A DNA stretch of 64,000 bases from Chrysomallon squamiferum (taxonomy: Eukaryota > Mollusca > Gastropoda > Neomphalida > Peltospiridae): assembly GCA_012295275.1 (NCBI GenBank), contig CM022674.1, positions 8,520,260-8,584,259 on the forward strand. Reading direction: 5' to 3'. This document shows, in pieces, positions 47,588-63,697 of this stretch. The translations under genes and the position numbers were made by a program. Within the stretch, counting starts at the first letter, position 1. Each line of letters starts with the position of its first letter. Below the pieces are notes generated by a model. That model saw only the letters and a program-made list of their open reading frames with translations. It was not told the DNA's origin and made no database searches.

Positions 47588-50500
47588 AATAAAATAAAAT
47601 AAATAAACCAGTTTTTTAAATGTTTGTTTTTTTAATTTTTAAATTTTTTTTTAATAAAAAATAAAATAAATATTATGACGAAATTGCAGATTCACGAGCT
47701 GTATATTTATTTATGGTTGCTAATTAAAAATGAATAATTAAGTAACTTTTATAAGATATTTGTTTACATGTTCTTCAGTAATGATTACATAAATTTAACA
47801 AGAAATAAAACCAGTGTTGATCTACTTTTTGTACAATTATAATAAAACCATAAATAAACATCTTTAAAATCTTTAAATCTAAAATAACTTTAATGACTGA
47901 TTATGTGGCTGCTCCACAAACAGGATACAAAAAACTATATAGATTTAGAAAGATAATTAGAAGAAGCTGAAATTTAAAAAAGAGGAGTAAAAGTTAATAG
48001 AAATCTTTTTTCACATACTTTGGTCTCTGTGGCAGGCTTACTGTAAAGAATGCAGTTTTAAATCACTAAGAATGATAATTACACGCTCGAGTGACTGCGT
48101 GACGCGAAAATGTGCACGCGACATGCACAGAGGTGCCGCCGTCTTCATACCCTTGTCAGTCATCACGCGCGCGTCTTTTCTTCATTCGCAGAAAGGCTGC
48201 ATAGTTCGACCGGTTCATTACAGGCCCTTTGAAGTGGGCATAAAAATAAAATACGGTGTTTAGTAACAACATTTCCCCAAGCGAGCTTGCCGCCATTAAC
48301 TTTATAGCCTGGCGTATGAGAAACACGTGTGGCCAATTTTAGCAGAGAACATCTCACAACTTGAAGAAAGACTTTTTAAACAAAGCGTAAAAAAATGAAC
48401 AATGAAGTGAATGATTTAACTTAAGTAATAAGGTTAAAATCTGAACTTATTCTTGGTGAAACTTATACAAGCTTCTAAAGAAAAAAGTGGTGTTTCTGTG
48501 AAAGATTACAGTATATTTTATTTGTATGTATGACTGTGTTTGTATGTCTGTCTGTGAGTGTGTATCTTTCTGTGAGTGTCTAAGTGTGTGTGTGTGTGTG
48601 TATGTGTGTGTGTGCACGGGTGCATAACATTATAGGGTAGTCAGAGGCACGAAAGGCACCATAAGCAATACATTATATATGTTATGTTACCACTGAGGTC
48701 TGATACAGGATGTCAAAGCAGATTAAAATTATCCTGGCCCAACCAGGTTACAAAAAATCACAAACATAAGTTGATATTTTTGAACGACACAAATAAACAT
48801 TTTACTGAATAACCTCTCTTCGGAAAGCAAACATATTTTGTTATATTTTTTATTATTAATTTATTTATTTTTAGTTTGCCAATTTTCTCTAAATTCTATG
48901 CAGATTGTAAGTTTACAGCAATTTATTAAGTTATCGTACAATTAAACAGGTCTACTGAAAATAGCGAGTTGGAGAGGGGGACGGCTCACATGAGCAGTCA
49001 TAAAACGTTGGACACACGCAGATATTACTGATTGTGACTAACACAACACTGTACAATTCAGCGCTACCATCAAAGAGATTTTCAAGTACAAGCTCATAAA
49101 AACTCGCTCGACGAACTAAAACGACTGGGAATTTGTTAGAATATTAATCAGTTTATCCTTCTTATTGGCGACCCTTAATTACACCCCGACGGAGGCAATC
49201 AGAGATGAACGCACCAGCGCGCATGCGATGACGCGAAAACATTACAAATCTCAAAGTGAAAATATCATCGGCCACCCGGTTTTTATGTCCGGCGTTTTGA
49301 TTGCCGCACTTTGGGACAGGCATAAAAACGCCATTATATCCGTTTGCGAATTGGTGTTTTCTAGCCCGAAGATACTTGTTTGAAATTCGCTTTATCAACG
49401 CTCCTGGACAACTGCGCTCGTTTCGCCCTCTCTTGGGACGGAGAAGTCGTGTTATGTTTTTTTAATCTCCACCAATAATTGGACCGCACGCACCGATCTT
49501 TTACGACCATCACAAAGTTGTCAGTGACTGCTCCCTTGTTCTCTTTGTACAAATAAACGTTCTTTGATATCCGGAAGGGACGAAATTAATAAAGAAAAAG
49601 AGAAATGAGAAAGTGAATGAAAATACCAAATACGATTAGAATTAATTAACTACGTTAGTTCTTAGATTTGAATTTGCAACGATGAGCCATCCATCTATCT
49701 ATCCATCTGTTTATCTGTCTATCTTTGTTTCTTTATAATAACAATAATATTAATACTAATGATGATGATGATGATGTTGATGATGATATGACAAAAATTA
49801 TTATAATTGTTTATTTATCAGCTTACTTATTCTCATATACAGCTTTCAGTTTCATTCTGCATTACGTTATGACTATATCTTTAAGGTTATTTAGTGCAGT
49901 TGTCTATTCGTAATCATACATTCAAAGCATTCCTAATTTCACATAACAAATATCTTTTCGTTATGAATATGACATTTATGGAAGTTGGCAAATAGCAAAA
50001 GTGGTGTTTCCCAGGAAAACCAGGTGCTCGTCAATAAAGAAAAACATTCAGTAATGAGTTTCCATTATAAACACGTTTCTTTTTCTGATTAAAACATTAT
50101 CAACGAGTAATGTAATAAAGAAGACGATGTTAAGCCGACCTGCAGTCGGTTAAAAGAACTGTGTTTGTTTTAAAGTACAAAGGCGAGACACAGACTGCTG
50201 AGTTTCAGATATATTCGATTTAGTTTTGAAAACCGAAAATACCCGAGCAATCAGACATTTTACAAATTTAAATTGTTTGGATAAAATAATTATTTAGAAT
50301 ATGTTCAAAATTAATATTAATGCATTACAAATACACTCTATCTCTCTCAGCCTATCTATTTATCTATCTATATATTTCTCTATCTATTTAACTAACTATA
50401 CACACAAACATAATATTATATGCATATATATAATCATAAAAAAACTTACAAACAAATTAATAATTTCAAATCAACCTCTCCGCACAGGTCGTTTTTATTA

Positions 50501-51682
50501 AGTTTTTAATTTTTCGAAAAACATTCAGCTGATATTCCTCGAACAATATTTTATTTTACTTGTTGTGTAGGTGAATTGTGAAGAAGATACAACGAATTTT
50601 CATCATTCGTTCGCCTCTAATACTTATGTGTGTTTTTCTCTGAAAATAATCTTTATTGTTTTAATTATAAATTAGCATAGAGACATTGAAATGTGTGTCA
50701 GAATAAATGGAATACTTTTCCTTTACTTTCTGGCACGCAAAACGACAGGTTCTACGCAAAAACCATTACACACTGACGTACGAATGGCAATAAATACGCC
50801 GAGGGCTTGTAAAGCTGTCAGGGAAAGATTAAAATAATAAAACAAAGACGCTGGGTGAGTTCGATGTTATCAAAGTCAGTCTGGTAATTCGCGAGACGGC
50901 CAGACTCTGCCATTAACAGTTACTACGAATTTTAGACCGGTACTATTTACTCAGCTACGCTTCTTTTGTACTAGGTAGCGACGTGAAGAAGACCAGTCTT
51001 ATGGTAAACTTCGTTGTTAAAGATTTCCAACTGGGGGGAGGTGTCAAACTGCCGGTTTAGTCCTTGGCTCGTCGTTAAAATGCCAATTAATGTTTATTGC
51101 AAAATGTTTACATGCATATCGCGTGTGCCGGGTGATCTCTCGAAGCTTTGTTTTTCTCTTAACACTTTCTTCAAGTATGTAAGTGATGACTGAGTAAAGA
51201 CGTTAGTCACTTAGCTAAGCAGGTGAGTGATAGCAGTACACGCAGCACAAATTGTAAATTATTAAATTATTATAAGTTATCTATTCAAAAATGGATTAAT
51301 CAATACTAACTTAGATGTGAAAAATGTTAAAAACTTAAGATGTAAAATTATATGTCTCACTTCTATGAAAGATACGACTTACAAATAGAAATTATATAAT
51401 AAGTCACAGTAAGTAATTACTGTGGATCATCAACCTTCCAGTGAAAACCTTATACACATACACACAACCAAAATAATGAAAGAAATAATTTAACTGAGCT
51501 ATAACAGCTACTGATATAGTTAAACAACAAGGTTTGTTTTAAACACATACACAGATGATAAGTAATTGTTTTCAATTAATAATTGTCCGTTCTTATACAT
51601 TTTATAAATTAATTATATATTTTAAATAGTTATTTTTCTTTTTACACTTTCTAATAATTAAACAACAATTATCTGTGTAACT

Positions 51683-51787
<105 letters not shown>

Positions 51788-52504
51788 TCTTACTCTCATT
51801 ATTTGGCTCTCTCCGATGTGTACATCTGTATGGCATTATTGTCAGAAGTTATGTGTGTATGAGGAAAAACATTTATTTATTTATTCATTAAAAGTGTATC
51901 ACTTGATACACACATTATAATTTTATCTTATTTTCCAAAAACTCAATAGCAGGTAATGGCGAGTGGTTCATATTACAAGCACGCTGTATTGGCGACTTAA
52001 TACGACACTAGTGGTATGTGAGTCTATGAAGATAAATATACAACAGTAATATCTGAGTCTCTCTCTCTGATAAAGGATAAATATCTTTTTTTCTCTTCAC
52101 GTAGAAAATGTCTTAAGCAAATATGATAGAACTGTCATTAGTCATGACTCCTTGCGTGTATAATGTGCTCATCTTGCACGGGCAATGTTACTAATGACGA
52201 AGGAATGCTGCCAATGACAAAAAAAAAAATATGAATATTTATATAGAGAATTATTGTAATTTTTCAGTTTAATTAGGGTTCCGAAACTGGAAACTGTTTT
52301 AAGTGTAGTTGTGTCTAAATCATTTTACTTATGTTCTGTACTACATACTTTCAAATCTGAATACTTTTCTGAAGCATGTTACATTTTATAACCGTAAAAT
52401 ATTATAAATTATTTTTCTGCACTGTCAAAGATCTAGTGTTGTTATTATTATTATATGTTCTGTATGATCATGCATATTATTGTTCTTATTATTATTATTA
52501 TTAA

Positions 52505-52550
<46 letters not shown>

Positions 52551-55500
52551 ATGATGATAATAGTTATATACTAAGTCATCCATACTTGGTTTTTTTCGAA
52601 GACAAAAAAAAACAACCCAAAAAACTCTATAACAACTGAGACAAAAAGTTAGAGAGCGAGAAAGAGACAGAGACAGGGAGAGATGATCAGAAACAGAGAC
52701 AGACGCAGACAGGAATTGAGAGAGAAAGAGAGACAGTAAATGTATAGAGCTGAAACACACAGACTTGATCACAAGTAATTTTTATTATTAAATAAAACAT
52801 CAGACTTTAAATTACAAGACATCTAATAGATTACTGTTTCTTCATTCATAAAGATGCAGATATTAAATGTATCACTTGCTAAAACTGTGCTCTCTCGTAG
52901 AAAATACTTCTTTTTTTTTAAATCTGCAACAACCGTTTCTGTCAGTTAACTTAAAATGTCTGTCTGATGGTTCTGTGAAATGGCAGAAAAGCGTTAACCG
53001 GAAGGAATCTAAATACTTCACAACGTACTCTCTCTAATACGTCGACGGATTCAAATCAGTTCTCGCGAGGACATATTCGATTAAAATATTAAATATTATA
53101 AACATTATGAATATATATTTCTTATAACTTTGATACTTTTGTTTGTTTTAATCATTCAGTTTTATTTCACAGACTTTTACTTATTAATTAATAACGAAGT
53201 AATAAATAACTTTATTATGATCAGTGTTATTTCGCAAGTCTTACTTACGAATTAAGAGAGAAGGTGAGCGATGATGTGCGTTCACAATGAGGTGATCAAT
53301 TAACACAGTTTGACATGTTGACTGACACAGAAAGCTAGCAGCGTCTGAGAGAGAAGCGCTCAGAGCTCACACTACAAACACGCAGATTGTTTCTCCACAC
53401 CGCGCTACAGCGATCAGGCGAGCATTTGAAACTTTTAATGGCTTCTCGATGATGATTGCAATACCAGACGCAGACCCACGCAAATTTAACAGTGAGGGAG
53501 AAGTTTCTAGACACACATAGAACAAAAAATAAAAATAAAAATGGTAAAAATTTTAAAAATTATTTAAAAAAAATTTAAAAATAATAAAAAGAAGAAAAGG
53601 TTCAGAACGTTTCTTGGAATAAATAAACTTGACTCGGTCTGAATGGCTGATGACAGGACGAGCAGTGGACAGAGACGTGATGAATCCAGGTCGCTTCACC
53701 AGCTGAAATCTGTTCTTCAAGTTTGTATCTCATCCCCTGCTAGTTCTCTACCACATAATGCTTTCAGTCGTTCTTTTCTCACTGAACACAGGTTCCGTCG
53801 ATTATTATTATTATTATTTTTTTAATATTTAATTACTATCATTATCATAATAATAATATTATCATCATCATCATCATCATCATTATTGTTATTGTTATTA
53901 TTCTTATTGTTAATGTTAATATTTCCATTATTAAGAAACATCCTATCATTTAAACAACTTTGTCTTAGTTAATTTAATTTGAAATAAAGAGTTTTTCTCC
54001 AGTTTTATTAGACATAAAATGATTAAACTTATTGCATCACTTTACAACTGATTTTTCAAAAACTTTAGTACGTTTTGCCTGGTCTGTCAGAAGCTACATA
54101 TACCAATATCATATATAATAATATTGTATATATATATATATATATATATATGAAACGGCTGCATGGATATTCTTTCTTGATCTACAAATTACTAAAGTTT
54201 CTATCCATTACAAAATTACACAGACCAGAAATTTAATTTAAAATTAGGATCTAAAATTTTAAAATTACACCGTTTGTTAATTCTTCTTCCTCACATTTGA
54301 CCTTTTTATTTATGCATATCTGTCATTAGCTACTGTTTTGATAAATGTTACACAAAATAGACATTATAACAGATTTCATTTTATGTTCTTTTGTAGACTG
54401 CTTTCCTTCTCATTTTTCATTTATTTTAATTTTTCTTATACCGACACACACAGAAAGAGACACACACACACACACACATACACACAAGCACATAATGCAG
54501 CTGCAATTGTAGATTAAACAAAAAGATATGTTCTTACTAACTTTTAAATTCTAAATAAAATCAATCTCAAGTAGATATCATGTTATATACTCAGAGAATT
54601 TGTATCAATTTTTTGTTTAAATTATCTTGGAGTAAGTAGACACAATGTTTGTTGATCTTGTAAAAGTAGACCACGCGAAGAGACCTACTCACTGACAGGC
54701 GTAAGAATATGATAAATGGTTTTCGCCGGAAGTGAGACTGACAGAGAGAAATGTTTTTCCAGCCTGACGTTGTTTGATAATAGCGTCGATTTGTCAGTCA
54801 TCAGGAGTGTGTACGAGTGAGATCTCTGCACACACGTCACTCAAGTAGCAGTGAAACCATTGTTTTAAACACGCTGCTAGCCAAATATCAGTTCTTATCT
54901 CAAAGTGCTCACTTAGGTGATGGTTGATGTACGTTATCGTGGACACTCATTTCAGAAACAGCCCAATAATCTGTAATTTGCTAGAATGTTAGTTAGAAAA
55001 CAGTTTTCTGGTCCTTCTTTCTCCAGTACAGTTTGAAAGTAAAATGCTGAAAGCCAATGACAGCAGCAGAGAACAATTGTTTTTGTATAATGCAAGAAAA
55101 AAATAAATTAATGAATTAATAAAAGTCGCATTAAATGATTAATCATGTCTTTCCGATTCCTGCTACACAGGGTCATAGGTTAAGTGTTTATGACGTCATG
55201 AAATCGTCTAGGTGACGTTTAACAATGTTGATTTGATTATAATTTTACTGCGACTTAAATTACAAGTGAGTATTAGATCCACAGATAAAAGGCAAGTACA
55301 CTTTACATAAATCAAATTAGTAGTTCATCTATTATTAAAATAATATAATTAACAAGATTTTGATAGCCACGTCTTCAAAATATTAACTTAGAATTTGGTT
55401 TTAATCGGCCATAATCACCTATATAACTTTTTTCTTCCAGTTTTGATTTTTTGTTTTTATTTGGGTTTTTTTATATATATATATTTCTTTTCTTTTTTAA

Positions 55501-57756
55501 TTTATGTGTGTGTGAGTGAATGTATCTTTCTTTAAAGAGGTATATGAATAATAATGTCTCAGTATTTCTGCTATCTGCATTTCAGTCAAAAAAAGATTGA
55601 TAAAATCGTTTTAAGCTCATTGTGAAATAAACGATCATAAACTTTATAGATTATACAACCATTCAAAACACGAGAAAGAGAAAAGAGAGAGACAGAAAGC
55701 AAAGAGACACGAAGAGACAGAAAGAGAGAGAGAATGAGAATTACAATAACAGTACATTTTATGTATGTTAGTATAAAGTTTCTAATATTAATTGAACATT
55801 CGTTTATAAATCTTATCTATCTAACTAACTGTGTATCTATATATCTGTCTAACTAACTGTCTAAGTATCTATATATCCATCTCTCCTATTTTTCTTTCTA
55901 TCCATATGTCTTTCTATCTATCTAATCTATCTATCTATATATAAATATATACATTTACCTGGTTTTTATTTTTACCTTTAAAGAAACGCATGAAGTTTTT
56001 ATCAATATTTTAGTTCTCTTCCTTTCAGAAACAATAGGAAGTGTATTTGTAAAAATCTATTTATTGTAATTTTTTTTACATATATAATAACATTCACACA
56101 TGCCATAGATTATACAATCATACAAAATATGAGAGAGAAAGAAAGAGACAGAAAAAATTATAATAAAAATAAAAATACATATTATATAATGTGCTACAAA
56201 ACTTCTAACATAATTGATAGTTCGTTTAACACGGCATTTTTTTCTTTCTAAAATATCTCTATTTTCTTCATTAAATCGTTTTTTGTTTTGTTCTCGTTCT
56301 TCAGTAACAATTTTATTTTTAGCTTCCACTTTTTTTCCCCTGGATTCTAAGCAATTATCCGGTTCTGTGAAACCACGTTAGAGATAGGTTCTTAAACATC
56401 TGAAATCAAACTTTATGCTATCAAAATAGACTGCATAAATTAAATTACATTTTATTTGCTCTTTAAATCTTACACAGAAAACTTAAACGTCGGCTTCCGC
56501 CTTTCAGATGCCACAAGATCAAAGTCTTTGACAAATTATCTCCCCGCCTGAACTCTTCTGCGCGAAACGGCATGTCAGTGAAAATAGCTGTATTAAATAA
56601 TTTGTTCTGTCACTCCGGGTCTACCTAGCCACTCATCACCCTTTGAAGATTTGCCAAGATGTTTATTATGTTAATATGAATGAGTCAGGTTTTTGGAAAT
56701 ACGTAGACGATTTACTAGATCAAAAATAACAACGATAACGTAGTTAAGTTCATGAATTCTCCATTCAGCTAAAGGACACTTACTTATTCAGAGTACCTCC
56801 ACGTGGTTTGCAGTGTTTTATTTGATAGGCATTTTTTTTTTTTTTTTCTCTTCGAAATTGCTACCGAGCATATGAAGCTCCTTTCATTCTTATAATTTAA
56901 ATAATGTGGTTCGACTTTATGGCCCAAAACGTCTGCTGAACTCAGCTGTGTTATTTTTAATCAGCATTTGTTAGGTGTTCTGTGCTTATTATGCACCTGT
57001 ATATCTTTGGGTATGTGTTTATATGTACGTACGTTCGTATGTATGTGAATGTATGTATGTATGTATTATTAAATACGTGTGTAAATGTAGTTTAAGTTTA
57101 TTTATGAAGGTACCTTGCAGAAATTTTACGACTGTTTTTTCATCAAATAATATGCATATTCATTAAGTTATAACTATATAACTTTCTCACTAGAATCTGC
57201 TCCATTCAGCTTTGTTTTACTCTCCAGGTTAGTACATCCCCTTTAATGTACCTGTTGACCGCCTATCATTGTGTTTATATAAAAACGAAGGATTCGTGGA
57301 ATGAACGTTACTCAATACTGTTCAGACGGTAGTGTTGTTTATCACAAATTATTTAACGACTGACGATTCAATTCACCGTTTTATCCTGGACACTGTACGA
57401 ATAAGAAAGGGGTCGTTTTATCTGAGTTTGTTTTCAGATTGTTCACGCAGACTTAATGTCAACAAGTCGCTTCACAGACTAGAAACAAGCGATAGACGTC
57501 TTAAGTGTTCCTTGTACAAAATCCAGATTACAACATCTTTGACATTACAGATAATTCTTCTGGCTGGTTCTAATATTTTATTTATTATTTGTTACTAATT
57601 AACCTTATTTTTTAAATATAAATTAGTTTAGCTTCTGCAAATATTCCTACTGCTGCTACTGTTGTTGCTGTTGCTGCTGCTGTCGCTACTATTGCTATGT
57701 TAATGAGTACATCTTTATTGATTTGAAAAACTCGCCACATTCGAATCATCATCGTC

Positions 57757-57759
<3 letters not shown>

Positions 57760-57828
<69 letters not shown>
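57760..57828. repeat. (ATT)n microsatellite
   Basis: Pure ATT trinucleotide array in the Wnt4 intron. Confidence 0.97.
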
Positions 57829-60023
57829 GAAGGAAGTACATCTGCATTTACTTAAGAAAGTAATGACTTCAAATCATTATTCTATTTAGATTCTTATTGC
57901 GTAGAATGTTAGACCTAACTTTGCCAAACAAGTCAGTATCGTGTAAGGGTCTATTCCAAGTCTCTACTAGCAAAGCTATATTTGTTTCGATTTATTGTGA
58001 AAAAGAGAAAGTGTTGAGCTTTGTGGATATATAAACACAGACAAACAGTAAAAAACATCTCTTTAGCCTTCAAGCCATCAATCAATTGACAGAAGGTGAT
58101 GAAAAATCGCTCTTTGGAACAATCTACCCGCGAGCCGACATTTTAGTAGACTGGCGCCGTGTGAGGTTCCGCTTCATCGTATTACTGTTGTTGGAAGCAC
58201 GCGGAAATAGATTAAAATATTTGAACACAAAGTAACAGTGAACCAGTCAAATAAGAAAAACAAAAACTGAAGACGGTTTGAAAAAAGATGCGAAAAGAGG
58301 AGAGAAAAAAATTAAAATTAAAAATATAACAAAATAAATGTTTCAAGAAGGTAGAGAGTTGTTTTTTTTCCACCTAATTATACCAGTGAAAGACATACAT
58401 ACATAGCTACGCACACACGTACGTTTTTATATTATGTACTCGAAAGTGTGACATGTAAGAGAAGCGTAGTGTGTTTCTGTCGGCACCAAAAATAATCATC
58501 ACATTTACAAGACTGAAACTCATTTTGACATGAAAACAAACAAACAAATGCATATATTTGTCTGTGTGTTTGTGGATTTTATATACAGAGAGATGCAGAC
58601 AGATGGACAGACAGACAGATATATACTTTTTATTACCTTTTTATTTGTTAGATAATTGTTTAAATATATATAAATATACATGAAGAAAAAAGGAAATTTT
58701 ATTTTATTTATTTATTTATTTATTTTTGCGGCTTTATTTTATTTTTTATTTTTTTTTATATTTTTATTTTTTTTCCTTCGCTTCTACACCAATGCACGTG
58801 AAAAGTAGGTTTATGGCTGTAACAGGTTATTAGCGGTGTAACACGTGTGTGATAAACAGAGTGGTCGAGTTATTAACGTGGTATAAACAAACAAACTGCC
58901 GTGTAATGAAGAAACGTAAACAAGAAGCACGCGCTGCAGGTTCCGAGATAAAAACTCTTGTTTTGAAGACAACACAATATTGTTCAGGCACGCCGATCTC
59001 GCTTTCAGAAATCAGAATTGTTCTTTTTTTTTTTTTTTTTTTTTGACATTGTTATTAGCTCTGTGTACTATCAGTCAGAAATAGTGGATGGGTCGAGACT
59101 ACAGTTTAAATATTTCCCTTTCTAACAGTGCTCTATACTGTTGATATTTCTGCCTAATGAAATCTAACACAATTTCTCGTTCATTAAAAAGTAAAAAAGT
59201 CAACAAAAAGAAAAAAAAAAAGAAATAAGAAATTTAGTTCTAATTTAATTTGTTTTAAATCAGCTAAAATTGTTGTTTGTTTATTGTATTTATTAGTTAA
59301 AATTGTTGTTTGTTTACTACATTTGTTAATTATTTACATGTTGGGAAAGTCACGCACTCTAGTTTTATCAGATAACTCTCACAAACGAAAAACAAAAACT
59401 AATCTCAATTTTACAATTTTCTAATTGTTCCATAATAATTAACTGTTACGGTCAAATTTTACTTTAACATTGAGACAAAAGTAGACTTTTCTGTACAATT
59501 AGAAGAACTTTAACTGCTATAAGAATATAAGAAATTAAAACAGCCTCTAACAAGAAAAATTTACATTTGAGTGCCTTATACCAAAATTCTAAAATGTGTT
59601 TAAATTAAATCCTCTTTCTTACTTCATCTCTTTATACAAGCATTTTTATAATAAATATTTCATGTTCTAACAGTACGCCAAGATTTCTAAATTTTGTTGA
59701 TATTGCGGTGGAGGAAAATCCGACAACTACTTCCATTAATTTTTTTATTTATTAAACAAACAAACAAGCAAGCAAATAAATAAATAAATAAATTAAGTGA
59801 TAAATATAAATACAAATAAACCAAACACACGACATTCCAAAAAAACAAAAAAGATACAGAAAAGAACATCAAAGTAAAAAGTCATGGAAATGATATCTTA
59901 AACTTTCTGACAGAAATAACAACAGAATAGAAAGGTTTTTGCCTGAAACAATAAAGCACGCTGTAATTCCATTAGAAAAAGAAAGAAAATATTATTTCTA
60001 CTTTATTTTAAAAGGTAGAACAG

Positions 60024-60063
<40 letters not shown>

Positions 60064-60693
60064 ACACACACACAAAAAACGTATACACACATTATAATAT
60101 GTATGTATTTGTGTGTGTGTTAAAAGGTGTGACTTTATCTTTGCTTGTTAGTAGTGAAGAGTTGAGGTGTTACTGCTATTCTATAAAACACGTGAAAATG
60201 TTATCTTTCACACACATCTTGTAAAAAGTCGCTGACAGCTAAACAGCGGATCATTCTGCTAGGAATACCTGTCTATTAACTTTGCCACCCGCGACTGTCG
60301 GCTACCTTACACTGGAGCACCATGAGAATTGAGGGAAATAAACACAGAAGAAAACAATGCCAGAAGGAACTGAAATGGATATGTTTGTGCGAGATGTTTT
60401 TTCTTTTACGATGAAAACACAAATTTTTTATTTAAGGTAATTTCTACTTGCGGCAGTGGCACCTGAGTGATTCACTTTTACACTCCCAGGCTTCTGGGAA
60501 ACGAATCGGCCTTATATTTAGATAATCATAAATAATGTTACTTATTCATTTATTTATTTATTTTTATTAAAGAAGAAGAAGAAAACCACAGATTCACATG
60601 TCATGTTTATGTTTGAGGCGTTTGAAATTAAGAAAATTAAGAAATAAGGTCACATAAAATGTGTTTGGAAGAAAGTGTGTTTGCTTGTGAGTG

Positions 60694-60796
<103 letters not shown>

Positions 60797-63697
60797 CAAA
60801 CAGATGTAACATACAAGTAAAGTAAGTATTATTTATAAACTGGCTGAAGTAAAGATAGAAGCACCGACCCGTGACGTAGAAAGATAAACTAGCTGGTTTC
60901 TTTCATCATCTAACTCGCGCGACACGCTCTTTGCTTTCCAATTATGCAAGTTAACTGTCAGCAGAAGCAAAATGAAGTCGTACAAAGATACATTTGTTCG
61001 CAAGTAAGTAATAAAACCAGCGTCTTTTCACAAATATCGACTTCGCGTATCTCTGCGAAAAACTTCACCAATTGCTTGTAATTGATCTAAAGAATGTCGA
61101 TGTAATGAAATTTTAAAGAAAACATTTCATGTTGTGGGAACAAGAGCTGCGAGAGACCGCCACTGCTTTGTTGTTTAAAAAATACCTCCAGAACCCTGCT
61201 TCGTTTGTTAACACCAGCCAACTGTCGCCAAATTGATTATTTACGATCCTCATTCCGCTTACTTTACGATTCCCTATTACAGTTAATCCGTCGCCGACCA
61301 CGATCGTCTGCTGGCGATTTGGTAAGAACGTGACGTCCTTTCCCTCCACATTTTACACCTCTTTGTTTATCTCTGACAAATTAGGACAAATTAGTTTGTA
61401 AACACGATCCCTCCTTCTGTTGTGGGCGGACAAATTCAGTCCTAACAATAGTTGCCATCTGCTTGGGCGTCCATTCGTGTGTATTCGCCTTTCACCGACA
61501 GTGATCGGCGGTCATCGGGCTAACCAATACGTCACCCGCAGACAAAGACGCCAGATTTGAACGTTGACAAATAAAGACATTGAATTATGATTTATTTGTC
61601 TCAACTTCATTTTTATTGACGGGACACCAGGGAATAAGACTATGATCTCTGTTAAAACTGATAAAGGTGTATAAAGATATGATGACATTTTCGTGACGAA
61701 ATGCAGTTTGAGAAACAGTTCAGGTCAGGGCAGATCCGTGTCTTTAGAGTCACTGTGAAATGTAAATCAGTATTATCTGAAATCTATCAAATGATTCTCA
61801 CAGATGTTTTCTTAATTCTTCTTTATCTTTCTAGTTCTTTTCTTCTTTGATATTTATTTTCGACATATCCATTCTTTATTATTATTTGTGTGTTTGGTTG
61901 GTTGCTTGTTTGTTTATTATTTATTTATTTTTCATATATTAGCATATCAGTAAGGGAAATTCACAGTTTTTGTGCAGACAGATTCAAGACGCATGTGCTT
62001 TTGTTTTTCTTACGTCTAAGCACACCTAAGTTTGTTTTTTCCGGTACATTTTAATACAACGACGTAAATCTGCCGTTCCCCCGGAAACTTCGGCTTCATT
62101 GTGTGAGACGTGCGCGGACAAAGTCATAAAACAGTTTACGAGAAATAAAAAACACGCGAGCTAATCACCTCAGATACACATCACTTTTATAGCTCGTCGT
62201 GATTTCACTGAACCGAAACTTTCCAACAAATTGGACATGGTAGAGAGTGTTTTTACTTAAAGAAAAACTTCACCAAGAACCTCCTAATATAAGAAGTGTG
62301 ACAGGCGATGTTAAGTTAATGTTTTTCTCAGAGAATTTTATAATTAAAATGTTTGTAAGAGAAAAATAATTGATTATGGTTAAGAATAAATATAATTATC
62401 TAAACAAAAACTTATTCGTCTCAAATTCCTATTCAGTGATAATAATTCTAGCACCAATAAAGATATTTGACCTAAAGGAAAAAAGAAAACAACAAAACAA
62501 CCGAGAAGATAAAACAGTAACAAAATAGGAAACTCATATACACTAGTGAAAAAAATAAAATAATTTTCACAAGATATTAGTGTATAGTTTTGAGGGAAAG
62601 GGTCTTACATCTGATCTAAAATAAAAAAATAATAATAAAAAAAAAAATAATAATAATAATAATTAATAAATAAATAAAAAATAAGGGGGGATGCTTGAAA
62701 TTTTGTAGAACTATTTTAAAAGTGTTGCTTTGTTTTATTGTTATTAGCTACACGGACACGATGTACAACAACTAAAAACTGCTGGTAGTCTGCGTACGTC
62801 ACGTCCCGTCTGTTACCGTGACAATAAAATGGCGACCGGAGTTAGTGTGAAGACTGCTGTATGTCCTGGTTCGCACATCGTGCTTTCTTGTAACGTCTGC
62901 TGATTTACGTGGTCGCGTATCTTGCCAGATCATGTTTGCAGTCAGTGTTTAAATATGTTCACGAACGAGTGTTAGGCGACTCGGCTTCTCTCGGAGTTTA
63001 TCGAAGAATTAAAGCGCAACAATCGCCAGATTAAGACTCGACTGGCTGACAGGGTGGTTTTCTGTGAAGGACAAACAAACATGGCTGCCCTGTACATCAC
63101 ATCATTATTCTTCTGTTGACGCATGTTTAGCTTACTTCTCTCTACTTCACCGATCTTTTATTCATGTTTTGTTGACAATATCATTAGCATCCATCGGAAA
63201 AAGAAACTGTCGCCATAGTGACTTTCTTTTCCCAGAGTCACTGGCGCCAACATTTATAATGAAGTAAGAATTCAGTCATATCATTCACACTAAATACTTT
63301 TCTTTAACAATTCTTAACTTCGAAACTTACTAAAATATTTTAAATAAGACATTTTTAGATTGTTTGTGGATGTCAGTAAATTTTATCATCCCAGTATAAT
63401 GACAAAAGCGTATCATTTCACCAGAGACTTCTAACCGAGTATATGTATCTGTCTTGTAATAATCTGAAATTTAGGAGTTATCAGTATCAGACTAAATGTG
63501 TGGCAGGTTAAAACTTCACACAGTGTTATGAAGTTAAAGCAGTCTGCTTACTTCTCATGTGTGGCAGATAAAACAAAAAAAGGAAACAGTCTTCAGTTTC
63601 TGTTCAAAATGAAGAAAGATTTGATACGATGACGATTAAAAATAATAAACATTGAAAACTGCACTAAAATAAATAAAATAAAATAAATTTGACCTAC

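Noticed and set aside
61113-61349. 78-codon minus-strand frame within the Wnt4 intron
   Set aside because: Does not resemble any Wnt exon or other family and lacks paired splice sites; kept as part of a non-coding island.
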